From positions 125,597 to 159,313 of the forward strand of contig NZ_KZ084333.1 in assembly GCF_002093975.1 (NCBI RefSeq): 33,717 bases of DNA, read 5' to 3'. The DNA is from Thermoactinospora rubra (GTDB taxonomy: Bacteria; Actinomycetota; Actinomycetes; Streptosporangiales; Streptosporangiaceae). The position numbers and the translations under genes are program-made. The notes below the pieces were generated by a model. It did no database searches and was not told the origin of the DNA. It saw nothing but the letters and a program-made list of their open reading frames with translations. Positions 7,180 to 14,585 of the stretch are shown one piece after another (within the stretch, counting starts at the first letter, position 1; every line of letters begins with the position of its first letter).

Positions 7180-8367
7180 TCAGCCCTGATCCTTCACCCA
7201 CAGCGCCAGCAGCCCGCGGAAGTGAGCCACGAAGCGCTCGTGCTCGTGCGGGGGATAGGTGGCCCGCACGGTGTCCACGAGCAGCCGGTCGAAGTCCGGC
7301 CCGGCCACCCACTCCAGCACCACCTCGTCCAGGTGCGGCAGCCGCGTCGCGCAGAACTCGTGGTACCGGTCGACCTCGAAGTAGTCGTCGGCCAGCTTCC
7401 GGTAGGCCGCGAGGCGCTCGCCGTAGGATCCCTCGACCGCGAAGTACTCGCGCGTGTCCAGGTCGATGCGCGGCCGCCGCCCGCTCTCCGCGCAGAACAC
7501 GACCCACTTGACCAGCGTCTTGATCGCCCACGGGAAGTAGTAGTGCAGGCTGGTGAGCGCCACGTCGGGACAGGCGTTGGCGTAGTCGATCGGGTGCACG
7601 TCCGAGCCCTTGACCAGCGACTCGCACGAGTTGAACTCCCACCGGAAGAAGGCGTTGACCAGCCGCGAGATGGTCACCACCTCCTCGCCGACCTCGGGCG
7701 ACAGGAAGGAGTGGTCGACGGCGTAGCGGGAGTGCATGGGCTGCTCGGGCTGGAACTTCATGACCATGGTCTCCGCGCCGATCGACAGCGACCGGGCGAA
7801 GGCGTCGTAGTCCTCGACCGCCTTCTGCAGGTGCATGAGCATCTCGCCGCTGGCGTCGTAGGCGGCGTGCAGCTCCTCGGGCGTGCGCACCAGGGAGACC
7901 CCGCGCCAGGCCCCGCCGTCGTAGGGCTTCATGATCAGCGGGTAGCCCAGGGACTCGGCGATCGCGTCCAGGTCGAAGGGCCGGTTGTAGCGGGCCGCCG
8001 TGTAGGCGTACCGCGCGTTGTCGAGCGGGTTCTTGTACGGCACCAGCACCGTGTCGGGCACCTTGAGCCCGAGCCGCATCATCGCGCAGTAGGCGGTGTG
8101 CTTCTCCATGGCCTGGAAGGTGAAGGGGCTGTTGAGGACGTAGACGTCGTCCATCATGGCGATCTTCTTCAGCCACTCGCGCGGGTGGTAGTACCAGTAC
8201 GCGAGCCGGTCGATCACCACGTCGTGCCGCGGCTTGGCGCGCAGGTTGAACGGCTCGATCGTGACGCGCTCCACCTCGAACTCCGGCACCCCGCGCCGCA
8301 CGATCGTCTCGAACGCGGTGGGCCAGTCCTCTTCCGTGCCCAGCAGCAACCCGACCAGGTATGTCAT
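7180..8367 (-). CDS. ATP-grasp domain protein of the DUF2252/esterase cassette
   Basis: A 395-residue ATP-grasp-fold protein of unknown substrate. Residues about 130-160 (LAIAES-LGYPLIMKPYDGGAWRGVSLV) hold the nucleotide-binding lysine and glycine loop, and ETMVMKFQPEQPMHSRYAVDH follows as the central beta region. It ends with an unusual Trp/His-rich helical part. Two upstream esterases and a DUF2252 protein share its strand. Removing the intervening TnpB element gives an ATGA overlap with the preceding esterase, so they were one translationally coupled unit. The ATG is preceded by flank-derived AGAGATTCG, but the 16-bp hairpin of the element now ends 10 bp upstream, so expression may be altered. 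It presumably ligates an amine to an acyl group that the esterases handle (inference). Confidence 0.75.
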   Translation of the reverse strand: MTYLVGLLLGTEEDWPTAFETIVRRGVPEFEVERVTIEPFNLRAKPRHDVVIDRLAYWYYHPREWLKKIAMMDDVYVLNSPFTFQAMEKHTAYCAMMRLGLKVPDTVLVPYKNPLDNARYAYTAARYNRPFDLDAIAESLGYPLIMKPYDGGAWRGVSLVRTPEELHAAYDASGEMLMHLQKAVEDYDAFARSLSIGAETMVMKFQPEQPMHSRYAVDHSFLSPEVGEEVVTISRLVNAFFRWEFNSCESLVKGSDVHPIDYANACPDVALTSLHYYFPWAIKTLVKWVVFCAESGRRPRIDLDTREYFAVEGSYGERLAAYRKLADDYFEVDRYHEFCATRLPHLDEVVLEWVAGPDFDRLLVDTVRATYPPHEHERFVAHFRGLLALWVKDQG

Positions 8368-8375
8368 CGAATCTC
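8368..8375 (+). repeat. 8-bp direct repeat, left copy, at the TnpB element border
   Basis: CGAATCTC occurs here and again at 9705-9712, flanking the element. Reading-frame reconstruction argues that it existed before the insertion rather than being a target duplication: removing the element together with one copy destroys the esterase stop, whereas keeping both restores an ATGA junction. Confidence 0.6.
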
Positions 8376-8376
8376 T

Positions 8377-8416
8377 GGGGCGTGCTTCTCCGCCTTCAGA
8401 CGGAGAAGCACGCCCC
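8377..8416. repeat. Left-end hairpin of the TnpB element (16-bp perfect stem)
   Basis: The arm at 8377-8392 (GGGGCGTGCTTCTCCG) and its exact complement at 8401-8416 surround the 8-nt loop CCTTCAGA. As DNA it fits a subterminal palindrome recognised by Y1 transposases. As RNA on the minus strand it forms a strong hairpin 10 nt ahead of the ATP-grasp start codon and could terminate or impede the host transcript. Confidence 0.8.
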
Positions 8417-8459
8417 TCCCTCCCTCGGAATTGTCGGTGTGATTGGCTAGGTTGATCGC

Positions 8460-9656
8460 GTGCCCCGGTTCCGTCTTCAGCCGACGCCTGCCCAAGAGGC
8501 GGCGTTGCTGGAGCACTGCGCGCACGCCAGGTTTGTGTGGAATCTGGCGGTGGAGCAGCACAGCCATTGGCGGCCGGGACGCGCCGGCGCGCCGGGCTAC
8601 GCCGAGCAGTCGCGTCAGCTGACCGAGGCGCGTGCGGCGTTCGCCTGGCTGGCCGCCGGGTCGCACACCGTGCAGCAGCAGGCGCTGCGGGACTTCGCCC
8701 AGGCCATGGCCGACTTCTTCAACGGGACACACGGCAGGCCGAGCTGGCGCAAGGCCGGGCGGCACGAGGGGTTCCGCATCGTCGGGGTGCGGGGACGGCA
8801 GTGGGATGTGCGTCGCCTGTCGCGCCAGGTGGGCGAGGTGAGGATCCCGAAGGTGGGGTGGGTGCGGTTGCGCTGGTCGCGCCCCATCCCGGACGGGGTG
8901 AAGTCCTACCGTGTCACCCGTGACCGGGCGGGGCGTTGGCATGTCGCCTTCGCCGCCGTGCCGGAGCCGACCCCAGCTCCCGGTAACGGCCAGAGCGTCG
9001 GCGTGGACCGCGGGGTGGCCGTCTCCGCCACCCTGTCCACCGGCGAGCTGCTGCACGCTCCCGGCCTGCGCCCCGCCGAGGCCAAGCGGCTGTGCATGTT
9101 GCAGCGCAAGCTGTCTCGGGCCAGGCACGGCTCCCGCCGTCGCGCCAAGGTCAAACTCGCGATCGCCCGGCTGCGGGCGCGGGAGGCCGACCGGCGAAAG
9201 GACTGGGTGGAGAAGACCAGCACCGATCTGGCCCGTCGCTTCGACGTGATCGCCGTCGAGGATCTCAACATTCGGGGCATGACCCGGTCGGCGCGCGGCA
9301 GCGTGGAGGTGCCCGGCCGGAACGTTGTGGCCAAGGCCGGGTTGAACCGGGGCATCCTTGCGTCCGGGTGGGGCCTGCTGGTGGCCCGGCTGGAGCACAA
9401 GGCACCCGGACGGGTGGTCAAGGTCAGCCCGCGTTTCACGAGTCAGCGGTGCTCGGCGTGCGGGATCGTGGATGCGAAGGCGCGCAAGAGCCAAGCCGTC
9501 TTCGCCTGCCGGTCCTGCGGCTACGCCGCACATGCTGATGTGAACGCGGCCAGGAACATCGAGCTGGCGGCAGGGCGTGCCGTGTCTGCGCGGGAAGGGC
9601 CATGCGATGGCGGGCCGGTGCACCGCGAACCTCAACCTGTCCTCCTCTCGACGTAG
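8460..9656 (+). CDS. tnpB: TnpB, RNA-guided RuvC nuclease of an IS605-type element
   Basis: A 398-residue TnpB (OrfB/IS1341). The RuvC triad is intact: D183 in VGVDRGV, E267 in IAVEDLNIRG and D360 in HADVNAARN. The zinc ribbon C331-x2-C334 ... C350-x2-C353 lies between the second and third catalytic motifs as usual. The N-terminus FRLQPTPAQEAALLEHCAHARFVWN is the normal start of the family, from GTG 8460. Known function: a nuclease guided by an omega/re-RNA made from the 3' end of its own element, cutting at sites next to a short motif and helping the element persist. The C-terminal tail overlaps the region expected to encode that RNA. No frameshift or missing catalytic residue is visible, so it may be active. 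Confidence 0.95.
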   Translation: MPRFRLQPTPAQEAALLEHCAHARFVWNLAVEQHSHWRPGRAGAPGYAEQSRQLTEARAAFAWLAAGSHTVQQQALRDFAQAMADFFNGTHGRPSWRKAGRHEGFRIVGVRGRQWDVRRLSRQVGEVRIPKVGWVRLRWSRPIPDGVKSYRVTRDRAGRWHVAFAAVPEPTPAPGNGQSVGVDRGVAVSATLSTGELLHAPGLRPAEAKRLCMLQRKLSRARHGSRRRAKVKLAIARLRAREADRRKDWVEKTSTDLARRFDVIAVEDLNIRGMTRSARGSVEVPGRNVVAKAGLNRGILASGWGLLVARLEHKAPGRVVKVSPRFTSQRCSACGIVDAKARKSQAVFACRSCGYAAHADVNAARNIELAAGRAVSAREGPCDGGPVHREPQPVLLST

Positions 9657-9661
9657 AGCTG

Positions 9662-9703
9662 ACGGGTTGGAATCCCCCTCATTCACGAGGGGGAGGACGT
9701 CAA
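9662..9703 (+). ncRNA. 3' terminal part of the TnpB omega (re) RNA / right end
   Basis: After the tnpB stop come GGAAT, the stem CCCCCTC (9674-9680), loop ATTCAC, stem GAGGGGG (9687-9693), then AGGACG and terminal TCAA (9700-9703). This layout matches the scaffold end of IS605-type omega RNAs. The guide would be read from the host DNA that follows, beginning ACGAATCTCCGCAGG inside the esterase gene. The 5' limit of the RNA lies somewhere inside tnpB and cannot be placed here. Confidence 0.65.
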
Positions 9704-10413
9704 ACGAATCTCCGCAGGTGGTGAGCGAGCTGGGCCCGCCAGGACGGCCAGTCGTGCGGCACGTCGTGTCCCCACAGGTCCAGCTCGTACCGGATGCCCT
9801 TCTCGGCCAGGAGCGCGGCCAGGCGCCGGGTGCTCTCCAGCGCCCCGGTGGTGTCCTCCCACTGGCCCTGGCCGCAGACCAGCAGGAGGCTGACCCGCCC
9901 GCGCAGCCACTCCAGGTGGTCGCCGTGCAGGTGGGGAACGTAGTCCAGAGGGTTGTTGAAGTACGCCGACTCGCCCCGCTCGCCCCAGCCGTGCCACTGG
10001 GACGGGTCGTAGGTGCCCGACAGGCAGATGGCCAGGGGGAACAGGTCGGCCCGCTTGAGCGCGAAGTTGGCGGCGTGGAAGGCGCCGAGGCTGCAGCCGA
10101 AGGCGATGATCTCCTGGGGCCCGCCGCAGTCGGCGTGGACGGCCGGGACGACCCGCTCCAGGATCCACCGCTCGTAGGGCTCGTGGGCCTTCGCCCGCTC
10201 CTCCAGCGGGATGTGCCGGTTGGACCAGCTGGCGGCGTCGTTGCTGGGCACGCAGTAGATCTTGACGCGGCCCGCCTCGACCAGGTCGGAGACGGCGGCG
10301 AGCATGCCGTTGGCCTCGAAGTCGCCCGCGTGGCCCTGCTCGCTGGGGAAGACCAGCATGGGGCGTCCCCAGTGCCCGTAGGCGAGCAGGCCGTCGGCCA
10401 GGTCACGTCTCAT
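9700..10413 (-). CDS. Esterase (alpha/beta hydrolase, PF00756-like), 3' end altered by the TnpB element
   Basis: A 237-residue alpha/beta hydrolase of the esterase D/antigen 85-like type. The nucleophile is S108 in the elbow GCSLGAF and the likely catalytic His is in LWGHDVPHDWPSWR (H216 or H220). No signal peptide or lipobox is present, so it should be cytoplasmic. The stop codon TGA (9702..9700) comes from the TCAA end of the TnpB element: before insertion the protein would have continued V-E-I-R before a stop overlapping the ATP-grasp start. Only about three residues are lost, so function is probably kept. It follows a second PF00756 esterase by 18 bp. The substrate is unknown; hydrolysis or acyl transfer of a product made with the ATP-grasp enzyme is a guess. 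Confidence 0.88.
   Translation of the reverse strand: MRRDLADGLLAYGHWGRPMLVFPSEQGHAGDFEANGMLAAVSDLVEAGRVKIYCVPSNDAASWSNRHIPLEERAKAHEPYERWILERVVPAVHADCGGPQEIIAFGCSLGAFHAANFALKRADLFPLAICLSGTYDPSQWHGWGERGESAYFNNPLDYVPHLHGDHLEWLRGRVSLLLVCGQGQWEDTTGALESTRRLAALLAEKGIRYELDLWGHDVPHDWPSWRAQLAHHLRRFV
9705..9712 (+). repeat. 8-bp direct repeat, right copy, at the TnpB element border
   Basis: Second copy of CGAATCTC (see 8368-8375). It lies within the last codons of the esterase gene and forms the start of the sequence that the element's RNA would use as guide. Confidence 0.6.
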
Positions 10414-10431
10414 CGGCGCGCGTTCCCGAGG

Positions 10432-11388
10432 TCATGGGCACACCTCCCGCAGCAGCCGCGTCAGGTGGGGGTGGAAGGCGTCCCGCCATCCGGTGTAGTT
10501 GTGCACATCTGGCACTTCCCGGAATGTCACCGGGTATCCCTGCGCACGCAGGGCGGCGGCCATGAGGCGGTTGTTGTGGATGTTCTCCTCGATCGCGCCG
10601 CAGGTCATGACCGTCGGGACCGGCCGATGTGCCGTACCTTCCAGGACCGAGCGGACGAAGGCGACGATCGGCTCGTAGCCGGGGAATCGCCGCTCGTGGG
10701 AGTCGAAGCGCGGGTGGAAGTAGCTGCCCGACTGCAGGAACAGCGCGTCGACCAGCCGGGGGTGGCGGCGGTGGGCGTGGAGCATGGCCAGCGCGCCCAG
10801 GCTGGTGCCCATGCCGACCCGGACCGTGGCGGGGATCTTCGCGGTCAGCGCCGCCAGGGAGTCGGCGTAGCTGTCGTCGGCCGAGTAGGTGGCGTTGCGG
10901 TCGCCGGGATGCAGCAGCCCGGCCCGCACCGGCGGCAGCCAGCCGCCCTCCAGGCCCGCGGCCAGGTAGCGGGTCAGGCAGGCCAGGGCGTCGTACTCGG
11001 GCCCGTCGTGGACCAGCAGCAGCGGCAGGGCGCCGGAGCCGTCCGCGGGCGCCCACAGCGTGACGCCCGGCAGGTCGGTGGCGTACTCGCCGGGCGCGAC
11101 CGGCGCGGTGAGCCAGCCGGGCGGGGAGTACTCGGGGAACTCGATGACGCTCTTGTCGCCGAACACGCCCGCGACCCGGCGCGGGTTGCCGGGGTCGAGC
11201 ACGGTCTCCCGGCGGCCGTCGCGGTGCAGCAGCTCGAAGAGGTACTCCATGCGGTGCACGGCGGGGCGCGGCACGGTCAGCTCCCAGCCGCCGGGCACGG
11301 GCCGGAAGTCGACCTCCTCCAGCCCCACCTCCTGGTAGAGGCGGACCCCCGCGAGCCGGCCGCGGTCCTCGAAGCGGAACGTCAGCAT
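10432..11388 (-). CDS. Enterochelin-esterase-like alpha/beta hydrolase with N-terminal beta domain
   Basis: A 318-residue protein. The first 100 or so residues look like an immunoglobulin/E-set beta domain (FELLHRDGRRETVLDPGNPRR, then FPEYSPPGWL), as in Fes-type esterases. The catalytic domain has S196 in GMGTSLGAL, acidic residues in CGAIEENIHNN, and H296 in PDVHNYTGWRDAFHPHL, a very Fes-like His motif. Family members cleave esters of siderophores or related conjugates. It sits 9 bp after the DUF2252 gene and 18 bp before the second esterase, within one operon. No siderophore gene is nearby, so the Fes substrate should not be assumed. The ATG at 11388 is preceded by GCGAGG. Confidence 0.9.
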   Translation of the reverse strand: MLTFRFEDRGRLAGVRLYQEVGLEEVDFRPVPGGWELTVPRPAVHRMEYLFELLHRDGRRETVLDPGNPRRVAGVFGDKSVIEFPEYSPPGWLTAPVAPGEYATDLPGVTLWAPADGSGALPLLLVHDGPEYDALACLTRYLAAGLEGGWLPPVRAGLLHPGDRNATYSADDSYADSLAALTAKIPATVRVGMGTSLGALAMLHAHRRHPRLVDALFLQSGSYFHPRFDSHERRFPGYEPIVAFVRSVLEGTAHRPVPTVMTCGAIEENIHNNRLMAAALRAQGYPVTFREVPDVHNYTGWRDAFHPHLTRLLREVCP

Positions 11389-11397
11389 CGGCCTCGC

Positions 11398-12693
11398 TCA
11401 CAGCCCGGGCACGCGCCCGTTCCTGAACAGGTCGACGAACAGCCGGTGGTCCCGCCGGGCCTGGTCGCCGTAGCGGTGCGCGAAGCCGACCAGGGTCTCG
11501 GCGAATCCCTCCCGGTCCGGCCCGATGACGGCCACGATCGCCTCCTCGGTGGAGAAGTCCACCAGGTCGTGGCTGGACTCGTCGTCGGCGACCGAGTGCA
11601 TGCGCGCCACGGCCCTGCCGAGGTCCCGCATGATCGAGGTGAGCTCCTCGGGCTCGTTGACCTCGTCCCAGTCCAGGTCGGCGGAGTACGGTGAGACCTC
11701 GGCCACCAGCTGCCCTACCCCGTCCAGCGTGGTGTATCCCAGCCATGGGTCGGCGTAGGCCTGCAGGGCGCGCTGCGACTCGGCGGTGCGGTGCCCCTGG
11801 TGCAGGAAGTAGCCGCTCACCCGCTCGTCGGCGATGTGCCTGGCCACCGCGGGGACCTGCGCCTGCTTCATGTAGAGGATGACGTCGTTCTCCAGCGCCT
11901 GCGTGTGGCCTTCGAGCAGCAGGTTGTAGGAGGGCAGCCCGGCAGAGCCGATGCCGACGCCCTTGCGCAGCGCCACGTCCTTGACCGTGTGCTCCACCGG
12001 GCTGGAGGGGGTGGGCAGCGTGCGCAGGTACGCCTCGAACGCGGCCAGCACCTCCTCGCGGGTCTCGGGGGAGACCCGCTCGCGGCCCTCGACGGCCGCG
12101 AACCGCCGGTCGTAGCCGTGGACGGCGGTCTCGACGTCGAGCATGGCCACCCTCGTGCGCAGCCGCGCGGTCTGCAGCACCCGGTGCAGCACGCCCGTGG
12201 TGGTCTCCAGCGTGAGCGAGCCGATCGCGTCGTCCCCGCCCGCGGCGATGCCGGCCAGCTCGGCCAGGTACGCCCGGGCGAACTGGCCGACCAGCCCGGA
12301 GATGGCGGCGTCCGACAGGGCCTTGGCGTACCCGATCAGCGCGACGCTGGCCGCCAGGCGCCGCAGGTCCCAGATGTAGGGGCCGACGTACGCCTCGTCG
12401 AAGTCGTTGACGTTGAACACCAGCACGCCGGAGGCGTTCATGTAGGTGCCGAAGTTCTCGGCGTGCAGGTCGCCGTGGATCCACACCCGGCGGGTCCGCT
12501 CGTCGGTGAAGGCGTCGTCGGCGTACGGCCCGGTCATGTCGGCGTAGAACAGGCACGCGCTGCCGCGGTAGAAGGCGAACGGCGAGGCGGCCATCTTCCT
12601 GAACTTGCGCCCGAAGGCGGCCGGATCGCGCCTGATGGAGTCGCCGAACTCCGTCATCAGCACGTCCAGCACATACGACTCACGGTCGCTCAT
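11398..12693 (-). CDS. DUF2252 protein (aminoglycoside-phosphotransferase/kinase-like fold)
   Basis: A 431-residue DUF2252 protein and the first gene of the minus-strand cassette. The kinase-like core is visible: HGDLHAENFG (73-82), equivalent to the catalytic loop of APH-type kinases, and NVNDFDEAYVGP (95-104), equivalent to the metal-binding DFD. These suggest ATP-dependent phosphorylation, though no DUF2252 substrate is established to my knowledge. The order DUF2252, Fes-like esterase, second esterase, ATP-grasp with gaps of 9 and 18 bp suggests a dedicated small-molecule pathway. It diverges from nothing: upstream, 30 bp away, is the end of the ipdF operon on the same strand, so read-through from there is possible. 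Confidence 0.9.
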   Translation of the reverse strand: MSDRESYVLDVLMTEFGDSIRRDPAAFGRKFRKMAASPFAFYRGSACLFYADMTGPYADDAFTDERTRRVWIHGDLHAENFGTYMNASGVLVFNVNDFDEAYVGPYIWDLRRLAASVALIGYAKALSDAAISGLVGQFARAYLAELAGIAAGGDDAIGSLTLETTTGVLHRVLQTARLRTRVAMLDVETAVHGYDRRFAAVEGRERVSPETREEVLAAFEAYLRTLPTPSSPVEHTVKDVALRKGVGIGSAGLPSYNLLLEGHTQALENDVILYMKQAQVPAVARHIADERVSGYFLHQGHRTAESQRALQAYADPWLGYTTLDGVGQLVAEVSPYSADLDWDEVNEPEELTSIMRDLGRAVARMHSVADDESSHDLVDFSTEEAIVAVIGPDREGFAETLVGFAHRYGDQARRDHRLFVDLFRNGRVPGL

Positions 12694-12723
12694 GACTCAC
12701 CGTAGGCCGCGCGGGCGTGCCTG

Positions 12724-13482
12724 TCACGGGTGCTGGCTGGAGACCGACACCACCTCGCCCGTCATGTAGCCGGAGTAGTCGCCGGCCAGGAAGACGATGA
12801 CGTTGGCCACCTCCCATGGCTCGGCCGCCCGCCCGAACGCCTCCCTGGCCGTCAGCTCGGCCAGCAGCTCGGGGGAGGTGACCTTCTCCAGGAAGGGGTG
12901 CATCGCCAGCGAGGGCGCCACGGCGTTGACCCTGATCCCGTACGGCGCGGCCTCCATCGCCGCGCACCTGGTCAGCGCCATCACCCCGGCCTTGGCGGCG
13001 GCGTAGTGGGCCTGCCCGCGCTGGGCGCGCCAGCCGACGACCGAGGCGTTGTTGACGATCACGCCGGAGCGCCGGGGGATCATCGCGCGCAGCGCCGCCC
13101 GGGTGCAGCGCATGGTGCCGGTCAGCGTGACGTCCAGCACGGCGTGCCACTGCTCGTCGGTCATGTCGACCAGATCCGCCGTGCCGCCGAGGCCGGCGTT
13201 GTTGACCAGCACGTCCAGCCGGCCGCAGGCGCCGGTCACCGCCTGGATCATGGCCTGCACCTGCTCCTCGGAGGTGACGTCGCACGGTACGGCCAGCGGC
13301 TCGGCCCCGGTGAGCTCCTTCAGCGAGGAGGCCGCCTCGGCCAGGCGGCGCTCGTGGCGGTCGGCGATGGCGACGGTGGCGCCCTCCTCGGCGCAGCGCC
13401 GGGCCGTGGCGTAGCCGATGCCCGCCCCGGCCGCGGCCGTGACCAGCACGGTCTTGCCCTCCAGCAGGCCGTGGGACCTCAC
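12724..13482 (-). CDS. ipdF: IpdF-like SDR (steroid C/D ring degradation)
   Basis: A 252-residue SDR starting at a GTG that overlaps the preceding acyl-CoA dehydrogenase stop (GTGA). Motifs are LLEGKTVLVTAAAGAGIG with the unusual AAAG-x-GIG loop, CDVTSEEQ, VNNAGLGG, a catalytic Ser in NNASVVG and Tyr-Lys in HYAAAKAG. The loop and its position directly behind a FadE30-like dehydrogenase copy Rv3559c-Rv3560c. The mycobacterial enzyme IpdF handles the 5-hydroxyl/keto step on the HIP/HIC-CoA bicycle (family knowledge; the exact direction is not decided here). The C-terminus MTGEVVSVSSQHP is normal. It is the third gene of the flavin reductase-fadE30-ipdF operon behind operator B. Confidence 0.85.
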   Translation of the reverse strand: MRSHGLLEGKTVLVTAAAGAGIGYATARRCAEEGATVAIADRHERRLAEAASSLKELTGAEPLAVPCDVTSEEQVQAMIQAVTGACGRLDVLVNNAGLGGTADLVDMTDEQWHAVLDVTLTGTMRCTRAALRAMIPRRSGVIVNNASVVGWRAQRGQAHYAAAKAGVMALTRCAAMEAAPYGIRVNAVAPSLAMHPFLEKVTSPELLAELTAREAFGRAAEPWEVANVIVFLAGDYSGYMTGEVVSVSSQHP

Positions 13483-14585
13483 TTCGGCAACCCCAGCACC
13501 CGCTCGGCGATGAGGGTGCGCTGGATCTCGCTGGATCCGGCGTAGATGGTGTCCGCGCGGCTGAACAGGTACAGCCGCTGCAGCTCGTTCAGCTCGCCGC
13601 CTTCGGCCACCAGCCCGGCCTTGCCCTGCACCGCCTGCGCCAGCTCGCCGAGCCTGCGATGCCACTCCGACCAGTAGAGCTTGGTGATGGGCGACTGCGG
13701 GTCGCGCAGGGCGGTGTAGCGCATGATCTCCAGCTCCAGCCACGAGCGGACCAGCCGGTCGCGCAGCACGGGATCCTCGAAGGCGCCGGTCTCGCGGGCC
13801 TTCGCGACCACCTTGTCCAGCTCCCGCCGGAAGCCGATCTGCTGGCCGAGGGTGGACACGCCGCGCTCGTAGCCGAGCGTGGCCATGGCGATCTTCCAGC
13901 CCTCGCCCGGGGCGCCCACGATGTTGGCGGCGTCGGTGCGCGCGCCGTCGAAGAACACCTCGTTGAACTCCGAGGTGCCCGTCAGCTGGACGATCGGCCG
14001 CACCTCGACGCCCGGCCGGTCCATCGGCACCAGGAGGTAGGACAGGCCGCGGTGCCGGGTGGATCCCGGTTCGGTACGGCACAGCACGAAGATCCAGTCG
14101 GCGACGTGCGCCAGGGACGTCCACACCTTCTGGCCGGTGACCACCCAGTCCGAGCCGTCGAGCACCGCCCGGGTCTGGACGTTGGCCAGGTCCGATCCGG
14201 CCTCCGGCTCGGAGTAGCCCTGGCACCACAGCTCCTCCCCGCGCTGGATCGGCGGCAGGAAGCGGCGCCGCTGCTCCTCGGTGCCGTGGTCGAGGAGGGT
14301 CGGGCCCAGCAGGTTCTCGCCGATGTGGCCCACCCGGGCCGGGGCGTCGGCCCTGGCGTACTCCTCGTGGAAGGCGACCTGGTCGGCCAGGGAGGCGGCG
14401 CGCCCGCCGTACTCGACCGGCCAGCCCAGGCACGTCCAGCCCGCCTTGCCCAGGTGGCGCTCCCACGCCCGGCGCACCTCGAAACCCTCATGCTCGCGCC
14501 CGGGCCCGCCCAGGCCGCGGGCGTGCGCGAACTCGCCGCTGAGCGCCTCCTCCAGCCAGGCGCGGGCCTCCTCGCGCAGCCCCAT
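13479..14585 (-). CDS. fadE30: FadE30-like acyl-CoA dehydrogenase
   Basis: A 368-residue acyl-CoA dehydrogenase from the ATG at 14585, which shares its A with the stop of the flavin reductase gene (TGATG). Diagnostic segments are GLGGPGREHEGFEVRRAWE near the N-terminus, LWCQGYSEPEAGSDLA, GQKVWTSLAHVADW in the FAD/acyl-binding region and ADTIYAGSSEIQRTLIAERVLGLP at the C-terminus. The GLGGPGREHE block and the following ipdF gene point to FadE30 (Rv3560c), which desaturates a CoA-linked bicyclic steroid intermediate. A longer open frame extends upstream but shadows the reductase gene, so the ATG is preferred. Coupled overlaps on both sides indicate one polycistronic message. Confidence 0.9.
   Translation of the reverse strand: MGLREEARAWLEEALSGEFAHARGLGGPGREHEGFEVRRAWERHLGKAGWTCLGWPVEYGGRAASLADQVAFHEEYARADAPARVGHIGENLLGPTLLDHGTEEQRRRFLPPIQRGEELWCQGYSEPEAGSDLANVQTRAVLDGSDWVVTGQKVWTSLAHVADWIFVLCRTEPGSTRHRGLSYLLVPMDRPGVEVRPIVQLTGTSEFNEVFFDGARTDAANIVGAPGEGWKIAMATLGYERGVSTLGQQIGFRRELDKVVAKARETGAFEDPVLRDRLVRSWLELEIMRYTALRDPQSPITKLYWSEWHRRLGELAQAVQGKAGLVAEGGELNELQRLYLFSRADTIYAGSSEIQRTLIAERVLGLPK

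Larger units (their letters stand above)
8377..9703 (+). mobile_element. TnpB-only IS200/IS605-family (IS1341-type) element
   Basis: This 1327 bp element carries only tnpB, without a Y1 transposase tnpA. Its left end opens with a 16-bp perfect hairpin. Its right end has a short GC hairpin and terminates in TCAA, as in IS605-type elements. It lies opposite to the host operon. Joining base 8376 to 9704 restores the esterase frame, which then ends in TGA overlapping the ATP-grasp ATG. The borders therefore follow from the host genes and may be off by one or two bases. With no tnpA in the element it depends on a transposase elsewhere or is immobile. Confidence 0.8.

Noticed and set aside
8368..9712. 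CGAATCTC flanking the TnpB element as a target-site duplication
   Set aside because: IS605-type elements do not duplicate targets, and removing one copy with the element leaves the esterase without a stop. Keeping both copies restores an ATGA overlap.
10432..11388. Siderophore (enterobactin-type) esterase function
   Set aside because: The His motif is Fes-like, but no siderophore synthesis or uptake gene is in the window, so the substrate cannot be assigned.
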